Under the pieces are notes generated by a model. The model ran no database searches and had not been told where the DNA came from. It saw nothing but the letters and a program-made list of their open reading frames with translations. Made by a program: the position numbers and the translations under genes. This document shows positions 22,095-34,506 of a stretch of 64,000 nucleotides of DNA, piece by piece (position 1 is the first letter of the stretch; each line of letters begins with the position of its first letter). Source of the DNA: Massospora cicadina (taxonomy: Eukaryota; Entomophthoromycota; Entomophthoromycetes; Entomophthorales; Entomophthoraceae); the NCBI GenBank assembly GCA_022478985.1, contig JAKSZP010010597.1:62001-126000 (forward strand). Direction: 5' to 3'.

Positions 22095-22992
22095 TGGCTG
22101 GGAACGCAGATAATGACCACGCTGAGCAGGGGAGCAACCCCTGGATATATTAATTTTTCAAGGATAAATTTAAAAAATTTCAAGATTCAGCAGACATGAT
22201 GAGTCATCAAATTGATAATCTCACTCAAGAAGTTACTTTTATTAATGAGACAAATAATGCTCTACATATGGGATCATCTAGTACTAAAAAAATGCTCTAC
22301 ATAAAGAAGTGAATAATTTAAATAAATTAATCAGAGAGAAATATCAAGTGATTACTTCTCTAAAATTCCAAGTGACCAATATGAATGAGAAAAATGCAAT
22401 ACTGAAGGGTTGGGACAATGTTCAAAGCCAGCATTCTTAAAGTAATTTTACTGACAGTGATGCCTCTGAATATTATGAGATTAATTCTAGCCGCGTCAGC
22501 AATTGCAACATAGAATGGTTGCTTTGGACAACCAAAGTTCCACTAATTATGGCGCAGCGCCTCAGATCCCTGATACGCCTGGTTTAAACCAGCAGAGAAG
22601 TAATTGCTATACTCATGAGCAGGAGAATGATAATTACAAACCTTCAAACCTTCCTGCTTTTAACAAGAATGGAAATATAGCTACTTTTATCAAACGCTTT
22701 AAAATGGCCATGTATGGGGCTACTGACCGTAACTTAGTGGCCACTATGATCAACTGCTTTGATAAATGGAGTATAAAGCTAATTATGCCTCATTTTGATG
22801 AAAGACCAGCCTATGCCGAAGTCAAAGGGGCCATGCTTCATGAATTTGGAGGTCCAGAACAAATCTTGACTAGAAAATAAATCCATGAATATCAGCTTTA
22901 AGAAAGATGAAACTATTGATGAATTTTCAAATTGATTCTATTGTTAAGCTCAAGTTCTCCTAGGCACAAAGGCTATGATCAATTTTGATGCT
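22094..22992 (+). pseudogene. Element X gag, N-terminal and core part
   Basis: From ATG 22094 the frame encodes a short acidic start, then a helical stretch with heptad character (QIDNLTQEVTFINETNNALH, continuing KEVNNLNKLIREKYQVITSL after a 23-bp insertion). The gag core is open at 22503-22880 (FIKRFKMAMYGATDRNLVAT, AYAEVKGAMLHEFGGPEQIL). Stops lie at about 22156, 22438 and 22878. The gene is cut at 22992 by Gypsy-3 and continues at 35246. It would form the capsid shell around element RNA. Confidence 0.65.
22268..22290 (+). mobile_element. 23-bp LINE-B 3' tail insertion in gag of element X
   Basis: ATGGGATCATCTAGTACTAA plus AAA, between perfect 12-bp duplications AATGCTCTACAT (22256-22267 and 22291-22302). 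It matches the last bases of LINE-B and splits the coiled-coil coding region. Confidence 0.8.
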
Positions 22993-23719
22993 TGTAGGAA
23001 TCCAGCTTCTAAAAGCTCACTGGGGCCAACGCCGATGGATCCCACAAAAGTTTTGATAATTTCTAATAAAATCACACTAATAAAAAACTTGGGTTTTTTA
23101 AGAATTTCATTAGTAAAGCAGGGTAAGAAAGAAAAAGAGATCACCTCAATATCTGACCAAACTGTATTTAAACTGTATTGAGGGTTGGAGGGAATTTAAC
23201 TATAAGTTTGGTATGGCTTGTTAATGTCCAAATTAAGAAATATAATAAAACAGCCTATTGAAGCTCAGAAAACTCACTCAAATTTGGCTGAATGATAGCA
23301 GAGGAATTACTATTGGCTAAAATGTACCCGTGAGGTAACGATTCTATGAACTTCAGACAAATGACCATTCACAAAATATTTTACACCTTGGGGGACCCCT
23401 GCCATGCCTATAAAAGGGGTGGTCCTCGTGTAGGCGCTTTGAAGACCTGTTTGAGTCTGGGGGAGTATCGCCCAATAGATGCCTCATGGTCTGCATATGG
23501 TTGGAGTAATCTGACTGCTTAATTGTATAGAAGCTGCCCAATATATATAAAAATCATGAAACCCTGATTTGCGGCTTTCCACCAAGCATTGACCAAGGTC
23601 TTTTGGTCAGTTATATCATTATCATTAAAATCACGTTCTGCTAAGTATCACTTTTCAAAAATCAATTCAGCCTTGAAATTTAGCTCCACTAAAGAGATTT
23701 ACGAAAACTATTAACAAAT

Positions 23720-26008
23720 ATGGCAGGAAACCCCGCAAAAGAACCCGCGGGCTCAGCCAAACGAGCCAGCACCACCTTTAAACGAAGCAACCCCCATTTA
23801 CCCACCTCAGGGTCAACCAGAATCACCCGCTCTCAAGCAGTGGCCGTGAAAGCAGTCACCACCCCCCAACCTGGAGCTACTTCAACTAGCGCCAGTTCAC
23901 CTAATCACACTTATGTAACCTGCACGCCAACAGCTCTGTGTGCGCTGCCTCCCATCAACCCGCTGGGCCCCCTCCAACCAAGGAGGCCATCACCCACGGT
24001 GTTTTAATGGCGTCTGCTCAGTTAATGCAACTCAACCCATCCAGGCATTCACCTCCCCCATTGTGTCAGCTAATTCATCCCCATCTATTATTGCTGACAC
24101 CGTGTTTCTGGCTCCCCCATGAGGGGCGATACCCAGCTACCTGGCTCCAAACCCTCGGATGTAAGGTTGGATTAGCCGCACATTCTGGTTCACTAAGCAC
24201 CAAATTGGGACAATCTACTCTTCCCAATGGGGATTTAAATGGTTCAGATTTTGGAACTTCACACCTGTTCCAATATCACCCGTCCCATTTAAACCCCATA
24301 ATTGGCACTTCTCAAGTCGGCACTTTATCTCCATATGCTGAAAACGACCAATTCACCAATCAGCCAGTGAGTTTTGCCCACGAAATCACAGCAAATACTC
24401 GGGCTGAATTTACCCAAATAGATTGGGATGGTGATGAAACATCGCCCTCCTCCCAACTGGCTGGAGTTAATTCCAATCTGGATGGGCCTCCCCAATTTAG
24501 TGAGGCCCAACAATCCGCCCCTCAATTCAATATGACGCCAGCAACTGCTGTAACATTCCAGCAACAGGGGAACTCTGCAAACTTGTCTAACCACCAGCTC
24601 ATATTCAACCTGCGATTGCAGCCCAAAGCAAACACAAACGCACCAAAGGAGCCACTGGGGCGTGGCAAAACCTCTGGCACCAACGCTACCCAAAGCTGAT
24701 CCCCGTGAAGTGGCATTTATTGCTGATGTTAGGAAGAAATGGGCCTAAACTAGAGCGCAAAAAGCTCTACCTCGCTCAACCCTCTCCCACACAATACGCC
24801 TTTATTATGGGCATAACCCTGTTGAATTCTATATGGAGGATTACTTCTCATACTTTGCAGCGATCGTGGAGACATTCCCAATTAACACCACTATCCATGA
24901 ATCAGTGGAGGGCCACTACATCGATGTGGGATTCACTGAAGCTGCCCTTGCTGACCATGCTGCCACCCTCCAGGTCATTATTCCGCGTGGATCTCTTTGC
25001 ATCTCCCGCACATGCTCTCACCTGGAGAAAATTTCATGGGTTACTTTTTCCAACCTACCAACGACTGTTGATCCTGAGTCTCTTAAACTGGCGCTCCATC
25101 GTGGTTTAATGGAGTTTGGGTCTGTTCTTTCAGTGGACTTTAGCGTCCCCTCTTACTATGCTCCCACTCAAAGAGCTCGCACTGCTAGGGCGTCGTTCAT
25201 CCTCTCTCCCACTGTATTCCACAAAATTGAGGTTATTTCTCATGTGGCGGTAGTTGGGGCATGCCCTGAGACCTTTTTTGTCGACCTTGATCACGCGCGC
25301 CCCCGGTGTTCATGGTGTAACGCCCTTGGACACTTGTATAGTGGCTGCACAGCTCGAAAACAAGCCCTCTTAGCCACCACCCAGGGGCCTAAAACAAGCC
25401 AAAAACGATCCCACGTGGCCGCAGCAGCAATTCCACAACCCACACAATGGGTTCCCAATCAAAACCTGTCCCCTGAGGCCTTACGCCTAGCAGTTGAAAC
25501 AGATAACCCCACTATTGGTATGGGATACCTTCGCGCTCATGCCCCCTTCCAGTGGGCACCCCTCCAATCACTCAGAGTCAACTCCCTCTCTCACCAAGCA
25601 TAAGGCATCTCCCACAGGGCGCCCCTCGTCAGCCACCCCCACTCAGGGCTCCGCGGCACCCCCACCAACCTCCACCAGCAATTTATCGCATCAACCCTCA
25701 GCTCCCAATGGAGCTATACCCACCATCATGGACTTGCAACCCAAGCCTGTGGTAGAAGTGCCACCTCAAAGAGTCCTACCCCAACCCCACAGTCCATTTT
25801 GCGCGGCTCCTTTGCAGTGTTGGAGGAAGTGAATATGGACTCAGACTCATCAAATGGGGACACCGCGGAGGTCGCCATTGAGCACCCTCTGGTCCTTCCC
25901 CTGCAACGGAGCGGGGGCAGCATCCTAGGCTGGCTTACTGGGTCCTTCGCCCCCCCCACCCTCTCCTTCCCCTCAGAACCCTCGACGCTCCTCACGGATT
26001 GCAGCTAA
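23720..26008 (+). pseudogene. LINE-B ORF1, CCHC RNA-binding protein, broken
   Basis: Starts at ATG 23720 (MAGNPAKEPAGSAKRAS). A long N-terminal low-complexity region rich in S, T, P, N and Q runs to about 24700, with frame changes near 23990 and 24150. The folded part (24833-25603) has YIDVGFTEAALADHAATLQV and VTFSNLPTTVDPESLKLAL, the same block order as LINE-A ORF1, then a zinc knuckle CSWCNALGHLYSGC (about 25309-25350). A proline-rich acidic C-terminal region follows to the stop near 26008. At least four frameshifts separate the pieces. Confidence 0.75.
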
Positions 26009-26117
26009 TAGTCAAGCTAAAGGACTCAAAACTAGCTGCCTCACAGAAGCAGGTTTAAGCGATGGCTACCCCCAGGACATGGAGGGGAACAGCTATGAGT
26101 CCCCACGGCAGCACCCT

Positions 26118-29100
26118 GGCCCTGCAAATACATCAACGCGAATGGGTTGCGGGACTTTAAGCGGAGAGCCCGCCTCCTCCACAACTTCAGGTCAGCACAA
26201 ATTGACATAGCTGCTGTCTAGGAGCCACATATCCTCCCCCATGAACAATCTGCATGGAATGAACAGTTTGGAGGCAACTCCTTCTGGACAAACCATGCCG
26301 CCCTTATTGTTTTGAATCCCCGGGTTAAAACCCATTCTTTTTCACAATATCTAGGTGGGCGCCTCATACTGGCCAAACTCACCACTCCTGACTTCTCTTT
26401 CTTCGCTGCAATCATCTACCTGCCTAATGCAGGTCAGGAGCAAAACTGGCTCTTGGAAGAGCTCGTCCAACTCAATCTCCCACGGAATACAGTCTCTTGG
26501 GAGATTTCAACACAACCATAAGTCGCGTCCATGACTCTTACCCCACTGCAGCAAAGGAACGCCCTGGATCAAGTCGACTCCAGGATTTCCTTCGCCTGAG
26601 TGGCTTTATAGATGCGCTTCCACCCTCCGCGTCTGGCCTAGGTTGCATGACTAGGATCCAGTATGATGGAGGAGCTTTCCAGTCAGTGTCACGCATAGAT
26701 CTAACACTGATTGGCCCCCTGCTAATTGGCCGCGTCTCCTCTCCCATCTCTTGTGACAATTATCTGAGTATCACATGTCACTCACCGTTGTCTTCACCAC
26801 CAAGCTTAGACCGTCGGGTAGGTTCTGGCGTAGGGTTGCCCCAGCTCTTATCAACAACCCCTTCACTAAGTAGAAGCTATCTAAGACCATCCAGGAGACT
26901 CTCGCCTCCCCCCACCCCACCTGCTTGACCACAAGGCTATATGGGTGGTAACCAAGGAGGGCATCACCCACGTTGCTTACAACTGTGCCAAAGCCCAGAG
27001 GACCGCAGCTTGCGCCAGAGTCAATAGGCGGAAGCCAGAATCAGACATCTGGAGCGAAACTGCCAGCCTTTGCCCTCTCCCAGATGGTTGGAAGACTGGA
27101 AAGTGGCGCAGGAAGCACACCGCTTGGAGCTCACACTGCGGAAGAATGGGAAGCAAACTTTACAACATCTCATTACTATGCTCAATGGTAATGCCCCACC
27201 CGCTTCTTCTTTCAAAAACAGAAAGCTCGGTCACCAGTGCAGGATATTACTGCACTGAAGATTGGCACTACAGCCTCTTCGGATAAAGAGGAAATCATGC
27301 AGTAACTACACCGCTTCTACTCCAGCCTCTTTCATGCCACCCAGGTGGACCCGTCGGACATCCAAGTCTTCCTGTGGTGGGCTCCAGAGCGGCCATTGAC
27401 CCACGGGCTGATGAGGCTCTACTGGCGCCTATTTCTATCCAGGAGGTGATGAAAACCCTTCTGAAATCCCCACGGCTTAAAGCCCCAGGCCCAGACGGAA
27501 TACCCTTTGAGGTGTACCTTCTGGAACATGCGGTGATAGCCATAACCCTCCGCGACCTCTTCGCTGCACTCTTGGTGAATGGCGAGGTCCTCCCCGACTC
27601 CAGAGGCTCAATCACGGCCCTCATTCACAAGAAGTCACACCGTGAGAACCTGGCGAACTGGCGCCCCATAGCGTTGATCAACACAGACCACAAGCTCTTC
27701 ACAAAGCTTCTGGCCATCCGCATCACCAAATGGGTGTCACCTCGCCTCTCCCCTTCCCAGCACAGTTTTAATCCGGGGAGGTCATTATGGGACAACTATA
27801 ATGACCTTCACGTGACTTTGACTGTTAACTATCATAAGGTGAATGGCTTTGTGGCTCTCCTGGATATGGAGAAAGCATATGATCGGGTGGCCTGGAAGTA
27901 TATTGATGCTTCCCTGGCCCGATTCCATCTCCCCCGCAGCTAGGCGCTGGATATCAGTGCTCTATGATCAGCTCCACACCAGAGTCCTGGCGCCAATGGG
28001 TTTTACAGTGGAAGTACCAGTTGGACAAGGTCTCCGGCAAGGGGATCCCTGAGCCCTATCCTTTTAACATCACCCCGACCCCCTCTTGGCCTCCTTACAG
28101 GACAAGCTAACAGGGATTCTGGTCCCAGGTAAAGCCCCCACACGCACCATGGCATTTGCAGATGACACTGCCATTGCATTTGGCTGCCCTGGGGATGTTG
28201 CCCTCGCTGCTGTGACCATTGAGAGGTACACCAAGGCGTCCAATGCCATGTTCAACACCTCCAAGACAACAGTTGTACAGGTTGGCTCCCCCACCTTCCC
28301 CCCACCATTTGGTATTGAACCTGTGCATGGTATCTTCCATCACCTGGGCGTTCTCACCAACCAACAAGGAGTTGCGCTAAAAGATAATGAGGACTTGCTC
28401 CTCGCAGCAGTTAACTCCAGGATTGCCATCTGGAACCGGCGGCACACCACCCCCCAGGGTCAAGCTCTGATGGCCAATGTGTTCCTCCTCTCCAAAATCT
28501 GGTTCCTAGCGCACGTCTGCCCATTCACAGATGCCTTTTATACGCGGCTCAATGTACTCCTCCGCTGTTGGATCTGGGGCTCAAACCATCCACCAATGGC
28601 CCTCTCAACCATTGCAAGACCCAGCAATGAAGGGGGCCTAGGGCTTCCTGACACGCGATCCCACGCCACCACAATCTTTCTGAAGTTCCTATGGCCGATT
28701 GTCTGCTGGGACGCGACCCCCATGCCCTAATGGGCGCCAGCCCTCCGCTAGTCAGTGTCAGCAGCTCTGGGTCTTCCTAGAGCATCTCTGACCTCATTAG
28801 GGGAGTGGCTCACAAATCACCCAGGCCATCTCCTGAAACCATCCTCATCCCACTACTGGAACCAGGCTCTCCTTGCCTTGAAACGATTAGGCGCGCGGTT
28901 CCACCATGCCTTCTCGTACAGAAGGGAAGGCCCTGGCCTCAGCCCCCATCGCCATGCAATTGTGCACAATGGACAAGTTGTCACAACTCGCCTCAACCCC
29001 CAAGATCGTACTCCCATTCGCCCAAGACTCCTTGAGCTCCTCCCTCCCTCCGTGAGATTCGACCTTAAGGAATTGTGGATGGACGTCTACCACCCCATCC

Positions 29101-29642
29101 TGTCAGAAAAGGTGTCCAACACCTTATGGAGGGTGCTCCACTGCTCATACAGGACAGGGGACCGGACTGGACCTACCTTCCAGCACTGAAGCTGCCCCCA
29201 CTGTGCGGAGCCTATTGACTCCCACCTCCATCGTTTTTTCACCTGTCCAGGTTTCGCCGCATTTTTGCCAAAGGCCCGCGCGCTCCTCCATGCTCAGCCC
29301 TGGTATGGACACCCTGTGTAAGACCTCATGTTCGAGCAGATGTTGCCTGGTTGCCACCAACCCCTCCGTGTCCTCACCTATGCCACAGCCATCTGGACCA
29401 TACATAACTCCTTCCTTCGTGCTGCCTTTGACTAGCAGATGTGGACCCTTCCACACATGATCACCCACTTTCAGGTACACTTTGAAATGGCCCTGAAGGT
29501 CTGCACTATGTCGCCAACCCTCCCCCACTCAGTTGTCACTGCAGCACGGCTCTGGCGCACAAACCCCCTCCCTTTTTCGATGCCTCCTCCCTCCGCGCTT
29601 CCCTCGCCTCAGGCTCTTAGGAGCCCAGGCGTAATTCAATAA
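26118..29642 (+). pseudogene. LINE-B ORF2: endonuclease and reverse transcriptase, broken
   Basis: The EEP endonuclease begins NANGLRDFKRRARLLHNFRS (about 26140), with IAAVxEPH (about 26210), IYLPNAG (26412), LGDFNTTIS (26494) and SRIDLTLIGP (26693). Reverse transcriptase: APGPDGIPFEVYLLEHAV (27481), NWRPIALINTDHKLFTKLLA (27658), LLDMEKAYDRVAWKYI (27856), GLRQGDP (28030) and MAFADDTAIAFG (28149). The C-terminal knuckle reads CPHCAEPIDSHLHRFFTC (about 29192-29245). Stops or frameshifts fall near 26219, 26490, 26900, 27290, 27940, 28050, 28730 and 29188. No RNase H domain is seen. Confidence 0.8.
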
Positions 29643-29657
29643 ACATCGATGAATCCC

Positions 29658-29691
29658 CCCCCTTGGGTTGGGACCATCTAGTACAAAAAAA
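29658..29691 (+). other. LINE-B 3' tail
   Basis: GGGTTGGGACCATCTAGTAC followed by an A tract. Three tail-only insertions elsewhere in the window (6768-6800, 22268-22290, 48897-48946) end in diverged forms of the same sequence. Confidence 0.75.
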
Positions 29692-29799
29692 ATTAAAATC
29701 GCGTTCATTGCAAACTCATAAATGGTTGAAATTTCCCCGTTTTAGCTGATTTTGACCCAAAACAATCTTCCTTTGCAACTGTGAGAACAAATTCTAACA

Positions 29800-29826
29800 T
29801 CACCCCCCTCAAGAAATGTTGGGGGG
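29800..29826 (-). promoter_or_regulatory. Gypsy-3 polypurine tract
   Basis: The complement reads TTGAGGGGGGTGA immediately before the 3' LTR start TGTTAGAATTTG. A second G tract (complement CTCCCCCCAAC) lies about 15 bp upstream. Confidence 0.65.
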
Positions 29827-29879
29827 AGAATAAAGCTGAGGTAAGTGACCATGTACTTGGTTGATGGTGATTCCTGTAG

Positions 29880-31100
29880 CTAACGATTTTATAGAGTATT
29901 CATTACCTCTTTTGTAGGTGATGGTGAATGGACCTTTCATATTGATCCAAACTTACCGCTTCTAGGAGTGATGTAATTTTGGTAGTATAGTACCATGTCA
30001 AACACTTTGATTGTAGGTAGGGGGTTCTGAGCTCATTAGCCACCTGCCCTTCTTTAGTCACCGTTTTTGCTAAATTAGTCATTGCCTGAGATTGGAGTTG
30101 GATAATGCGCTGAGCCAATCTTTGCATGACTTTCTCAGGTTCCTCAACCCTAGAGGAAAAGAAGTCTTTAACTAAGAGGGCAGGTATTCCTGGTTCCTGC
30201 CCATACAAGTCCTGGAATGGAGACATTTTCAGGATCTGGTGGTAACTAATTCAGCATGCCATAAGAGCACTGGGTAAGAATCAATCCCAGTGAAGTGGAT
30301 CAGAAGAGGCCATTTTGCGTAGAATGGATACCAAGGTTCCATTTGCTCTATCCACAGTCCCATTGGTAGATGGATTGTATGGAGTTTAGAAAAGTTGTTG
30401 GGCTCCCATAGAAGTGGCCAGGATTTTGACTACTCTGAAGGTGAAGTTCTTACTATTATTGCAGAGTAGTACTTTGGGACAACCGTGATAAGTGAAAATG
30501 TTTTGATGTAAAAAGGTGGCTGTGGCCTTAGCCATTTGAGCAGGGAGGGCCATGGCTTCCACCCACTTAGTGAAATGATTAATTGCTACCAGGATAAATC
30601 GGGGCTCACTATTATTCTGAGGGAGGGAACCTACTAAATCCAGACTAATGTTGTGGAAAGGTTGTTGAGGGGTGGCTGACTGATACTGATCTCTAGTCTT
30701 AAAGCCGGACTTCTTCTAGAAAGTAAGGCAGGCTTGTAAGACAACAACGATAGATTCCATCATTCCATCCCAATAAAACCGATCCTTAATCCACTCATAA
30801 GTTTTCTCGGCCCCTCAATGACCTAGAGTGGAGTGAGCTTCTAGGATAGCAGATACACATTCAGAGGGCCAAAGGTAAGGCTCCCATTTTGTCCCCACCT
30901 GCTTATACTTTTTCCATTCTCCACTTTAGTGTTACAGGAGTGTCTGGCTAACATTTTCTGTATAGGATCATCCTCATCTTCCCAATCATTGGGGGCCATT
31001 AATAGGTCATATAGCCTTTCCGCCTCACTATCATCCAGTGAAGGACTTGTAGCCAAGTTAAACCATCAACATTTATGTGATGGGTTCCAGCACGGTGTTT
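29880..31100 (-). pseudogene. Gypsy-3 integrase, broken
   Basis: The C-terminal part is open at 29903-30226 (MSPFQDLYGQEPGIPALLVK, then QAMTNLAKTVTKEGQVANEL). The core reads VSLDLVGSLPQNNSEPRFIL (about 30650), FTKWVEAMALPAQMAKATAT and NGTVDRANGTLVSILRKMAS (about 30350). The zinc-binding region lies near 30700-30830, and the N-terminal piece at 30841-31056 contains DDSEAERLYDLLMAP. This copy shows what the Gypsy-1 integrase looked like before element X split it. Confidence 0.75.
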
Positions 31101-31162
31101 GATCTTTATGTCATAAGGCTAAAGCTTTAGAGCCCAGTGAGCTAACTGGCCAGTAGTATCTT

Positions 31163-32411
31163 TCATTTTCTGTAACCATTTAATGGATGCATGGTCAGTA
31201 ACCACAGTGAAGGTAGTCCATTAAGGAATGGGCGGTAGTGCTTTACAGCTAACAGAACAGAGAGGCACTCCTTCTCCGTTACACTGTAATTACGTTCAGC
31301 CTTTGACAGCATCTTACTAAAATAGGATACAGGATGATCTACACCGTTTTCATCCAATTGGGCTAAGATTGCCCCAACGGCATAGTCTAAAGCATGAGTA
31401 AATAAGATAAAGGGTTTATTATAATGGGTGCCGTAGGATAGGGCGTTGTTGCAGCAGTTGCTTCAGCGTCTCAAAAGCAGCCTTCTGTTCTGCACCCCAC
31501 CGAAAAGGAGTGTTCATGGTCAATAGGCGGACAAGAGGCTCACTGAGTTGGGCAAACTTAGGGATGAACTGATGGTAATATCCCATCATCCCTAGAAATA
31601 CCTGAATATCACTCAAAGTTTTAGGGGGAGGCATTTTTGAGATTGCTTCAACCTTATCCTGGATTGGTTGAATTCCTTTTTGAAAAATGGAATGGTCGAG
31701 AATTTCCAGTTTCTGTAAGAAAGTATACTTTGAGGGCTTTAACTTGATATTCAACTTACATAGTCGTTGGAACTCCTCCTTCAGGTGTCCAGCATGCTCG
31801 TAAAAAGCTTTCGAAAATAATGTGATGTCATCGAGTTAGATAATGACACAACTTAACTTCAAGTCCTGAATGATATGGTCCATTGCACGCTGGAAAGTTG
31901 CAGGTGCTTTGCACAACCCTTGAGTTAATTGGGCTGGTTGAAAGAGACCTTCACTACAAATGAGAGCACATTTCTCCTGGTCCTCAGGGGAGTTATCCAT
32001 TTTCCAATAGCCCCTAGCTAGGTACATGGCGGAAAAGAATATAGAGCCAGAGAGCTGAGCCAGAGCGTCATCAATATGAGGGAGAGGATAGCTATTCTTC
32101 TTTGTGAGGTTATTTAATTTGAAGTAATCCTGAATATCTGATGAACTCCGTTTTTTATTAGCAGGAGAAGAACAGGGGCTTTGTGAAGGAACTAGCAACC
32201 CCGCGTCTAGTAACTGATGAATCTCTGTCCTCGTTTGCTGCTCTACCACCTTTGCTTTGCAGTAAGGTTTTGACCTAATATGATGGGCATCACTCACATC
32301 AATGGAGTGGCGCCAGCCCTTCATGTGGCCATAGTCATTATCTGATTTGGAGAATATATCGCTATAGTCGTCAAAGAGAGTGTGAACTTTTTCCAGATCA
32401 TCTGGAGTCAC
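31163..32411 (-). pseudogene. Gypsy-3 reverse transcriptase and RNase H, broken
   Basis: The frame 31836-32411 (191 codons) runs from the linker (HTLFDDYSDIFSKSDNDYGH) through SKPYCKAKV, GLLVPSQSP, SIFFSAMYLARGYWKMD and LTQGLCKAPATFQRAMDHII. The catalytic box should follow at once, but the tyrosine codon is a stop (stop-L-D-D, 31836-31850). Thumb and connection are open at 31419-31754 (NIKLKPSKYTFLQKLE, GMMGYYHQFIPKFAQLSEPL). RNase H continues at 31163-31357 (YFSKMLSKAERNYSVTEKEC). Confidence 0.8.
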
Positions 32412-32419
32412 TCATCCGA

Positions 32420-33300
32420 GATATGGACGTTGGGTAAGGTGCATACCAGGTTATCCGTTGACAGGCCCATATCCACCATAGACCAATGGAGTGAATTTGT
32501 TCAATAACCTCCACAGGGACTAACAAGCCTCCGCCAATCTACTAATATTTTTTACAACTATGTCCTTTGAGGTGATGTTCCCCAACAGCAAAGTAAAGGG
32601 CCTCTGGTAAGCTGGATCAATAATACCAGGCAACACCCGAGGCTACAAGGGACTAACGCCATCAATACTAACGAGGTGCAACAAACAGTGGCATAGGATT
32701 TGGAGCGTGACTTTTTTGTCAACCACTCGTTGTTCACCAGGCTTAATCAAAACCTCATCTGCAGCATAAAAGGGAAACCTTCCCTAACATCCACTGAATC
32801 ATGCAATATCTTTGTGTTTTGCCCAAAAGTGGTATAAGAGAAAGGTATAGCTGAGAGGGGGTATTAAACCGTGCAAGAGTATTTGTGCTTGCTAGATACT
32901 TTTTAAAAAAAGACTAACGGGACTTCTTATTTGATAATGAGAGGTAGCCTTGCTTCAGGTTGATTATTACCTCATACTCAATCATAAGGTGAGTGTCAAT
33001 GAGCATAACATACGCGTTGTTATATAAATCCACAGAAGGGGCTGATAAAATGAGTTTCAAATAGAATTAGAATGGAAGAATATGCCCCAATAGCTTGGGT
33101 ATTACTGAGGTCAGCGGTTCCAAATTCTTGCGTGTACTTCAAGTCAGGAGCTAACTTTATCTTCTTAATAATCTTTGTGGAGATCACATTAACTGGGGAG
33201 CCAGTGCCCAGGATATCCAGTATTCAGACCTTTTGAATTACCACTTCAACCTTAGTGATCGTTCCTCCAAAGTTGGGTGACAAAGCTAAGACCTCCTTGA
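32420..33300 (-). pseudogene. Gypsy-3 aspartic protease and linker
   Basis: The complement near 33205-33165 reads ILGTGSPVNVIST, where the catalytic D of DTG has become G, followed by KIIKKIKLAPDLKY. Downstream, EYEVIINLKQGYLSLSN (about 32975) matches the linker of Gypsy-1. No long open frame remains. Confidence 0.6.
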
Positions 33301-33540
33301 ATTGGAAAGTGGAGGTTAGCTTTTTAGAACTCTCAGGATATTTATCCATGATGGATTTTATGGGATGCACCCGCTGAAGAGGGCGAATCAAGCCAGCTAA
33401 GAATTAGTCACCATCGCTGGCAGTATCAATAACTTTTGGACACCATAGAATTTGGCTGAGGTATGTTTCCTCAGGTATGGTGTTCTCGTCTACTCCTCCA
33501 GTGTTCAAATGATCAGGAACCTCTACTTCCGCAGGGGCTC

Positions 33541-34490
33541 TCAATATATAGTAACCAACGTTATCATAACCCCCTCATATTCTTCCCCAAGGGTATTCTC
33601 AACAACGGGCAAGGCCATGATAAAAGTAGGGGAGATGACCACAGAAAAGTGGGTAGCCTTAGGGTGCTCATTTACCAGATTAGCTGGAGGAGAAGGCACA
33701 TCAGCTTTGGTGCGCTTAAGCAGAAGTATGGTATTTGCTACCTTTATAAGTCTCTGCTTTATAAAAAGTAGTGATAACCTTATTAAGTCATATGGAGGAA
33801 GCAGGTTTCGCAGGGATGATAGGCAAAGGTGGCTCACTCTCAACTGTTCAACAGGCGGTAGCTCCTCAATGGTGAGATCTGAAGGTTTCAACTCGTCTTC
33901 ATTCATTGTTGCACATGAAAGAAAATCAGCAACATCTACTAAAGCCTCCTTTAGATCATTGATAATTTTAAATGGCGTTACATTGAGATGATATACCTGG
34001 CTAGAGAGGGATGAGAAGATAACCCAGTTAACAGGGCGGCGATAGCATCATCAAGGATGAGCATGTTAGAGGTTAATAACCTTTGCGCAGTAAGGTAAAA
34101 TCGTTCAGCAAAGGCAATGAGTGGTTCACCCTCATACAGATAAGGCGCATAAAGGCCTGTTTTCCCTGTGTAGACTCTGCTTTGATCTGAATTCAGCCAA
34201 AAGAGCCTCCTTCACCTCAGCCCAAGTGAGCGAGGGGTCCAGGTAAGGAACTACCATCTCTTGCACTAGGCGGCTTAAGCAAGGAAGGATGTATTAAACC
34301 TTTTACTTATCAGTTGTTACATGCATGGCAGCTTCATAAACATACAAAAAAGTATTGATTTTCTCTTCGCCAGGAGTGAATTTTTCCATAGGAGGGAAAA
34401 TGTGAGGGTGCTGCTCAAGATCCTTAAGGCGAGATAAAACGCTTACCAGTTGCATTTCAAGAGCAACTATTTTTTGTGTAAGGTGACCCT
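33541..34490 (-). pseudogene. Gypsy-3 gag, broken
   Basis: The start region on the complement reads VALEMQLVSVLSRLKDLEQH (about 34470-34410), followed by YILPCLSRLVQEMVVPYLDP and AEVKEALLAEFRSKQSLHRE (about 34300-34160). The C-terminal region is open at 33541-33906 (121 codons, NEDELKPSDLTIEELPP). No CCHC knuckle was recognised. Several stops lie between the pieces. Confidence 0.65.
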
Positions 34491-34494
34491 GTAG

Positions 34495-34503
34495 TGAGCA
34501 CCA
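34495..34503 (-). promoter_or_regulatory. Gypsy-3 primer-binding site
   Basis: The complement reads TGGTGCTCA, three bases inside the 5' LTR, followed by CTACAGGG. It is the same motif as in Gypsy-1 and element X. Confidence 0.65.
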
Positions 34504-34506
34504 TTT

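Larger units (their letters stand above)
23639..29691 (+). mobile_element. LINE-B, full length, plus strand
   Basis: A 6.05 kb non-LTR element lies between 15-bp duplications with one mismatch (ATTAAAATCACGTTC 23624-23638; ATTAAAATCGCGTTC 29692-29706). It carries ORF1 and ORF2 related to those of LINE-A at the domain level but strongly diverged, and a different 3' end (CTTGGGTTGGGACCATCTAG followed by TACAAAAAAAA). Base composition is more GC-rich than the surrounding LTR sequence. Confidence 0.9.
22993..29799 (-). repeat. Gypsy-3 3' LTR (left), split by LINE-B
   Basis: Runs TGTAGGAATCCAGC...AATTCTAACA on the plus strand. The net length is about 750 bp after removing LINE-B and its duplication. 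TATA-like CCTATAAAAGGGG near 23408 lies antisense to the element, and the partner LTR has the same near 34918. Confidence 0.85.

Noticed and set aside
33452..33991. 179-codon plus-strand frame
   Set aside because: It lies antisense to the Gypsy-3 gag and has no recognisable homology or composition of its own.
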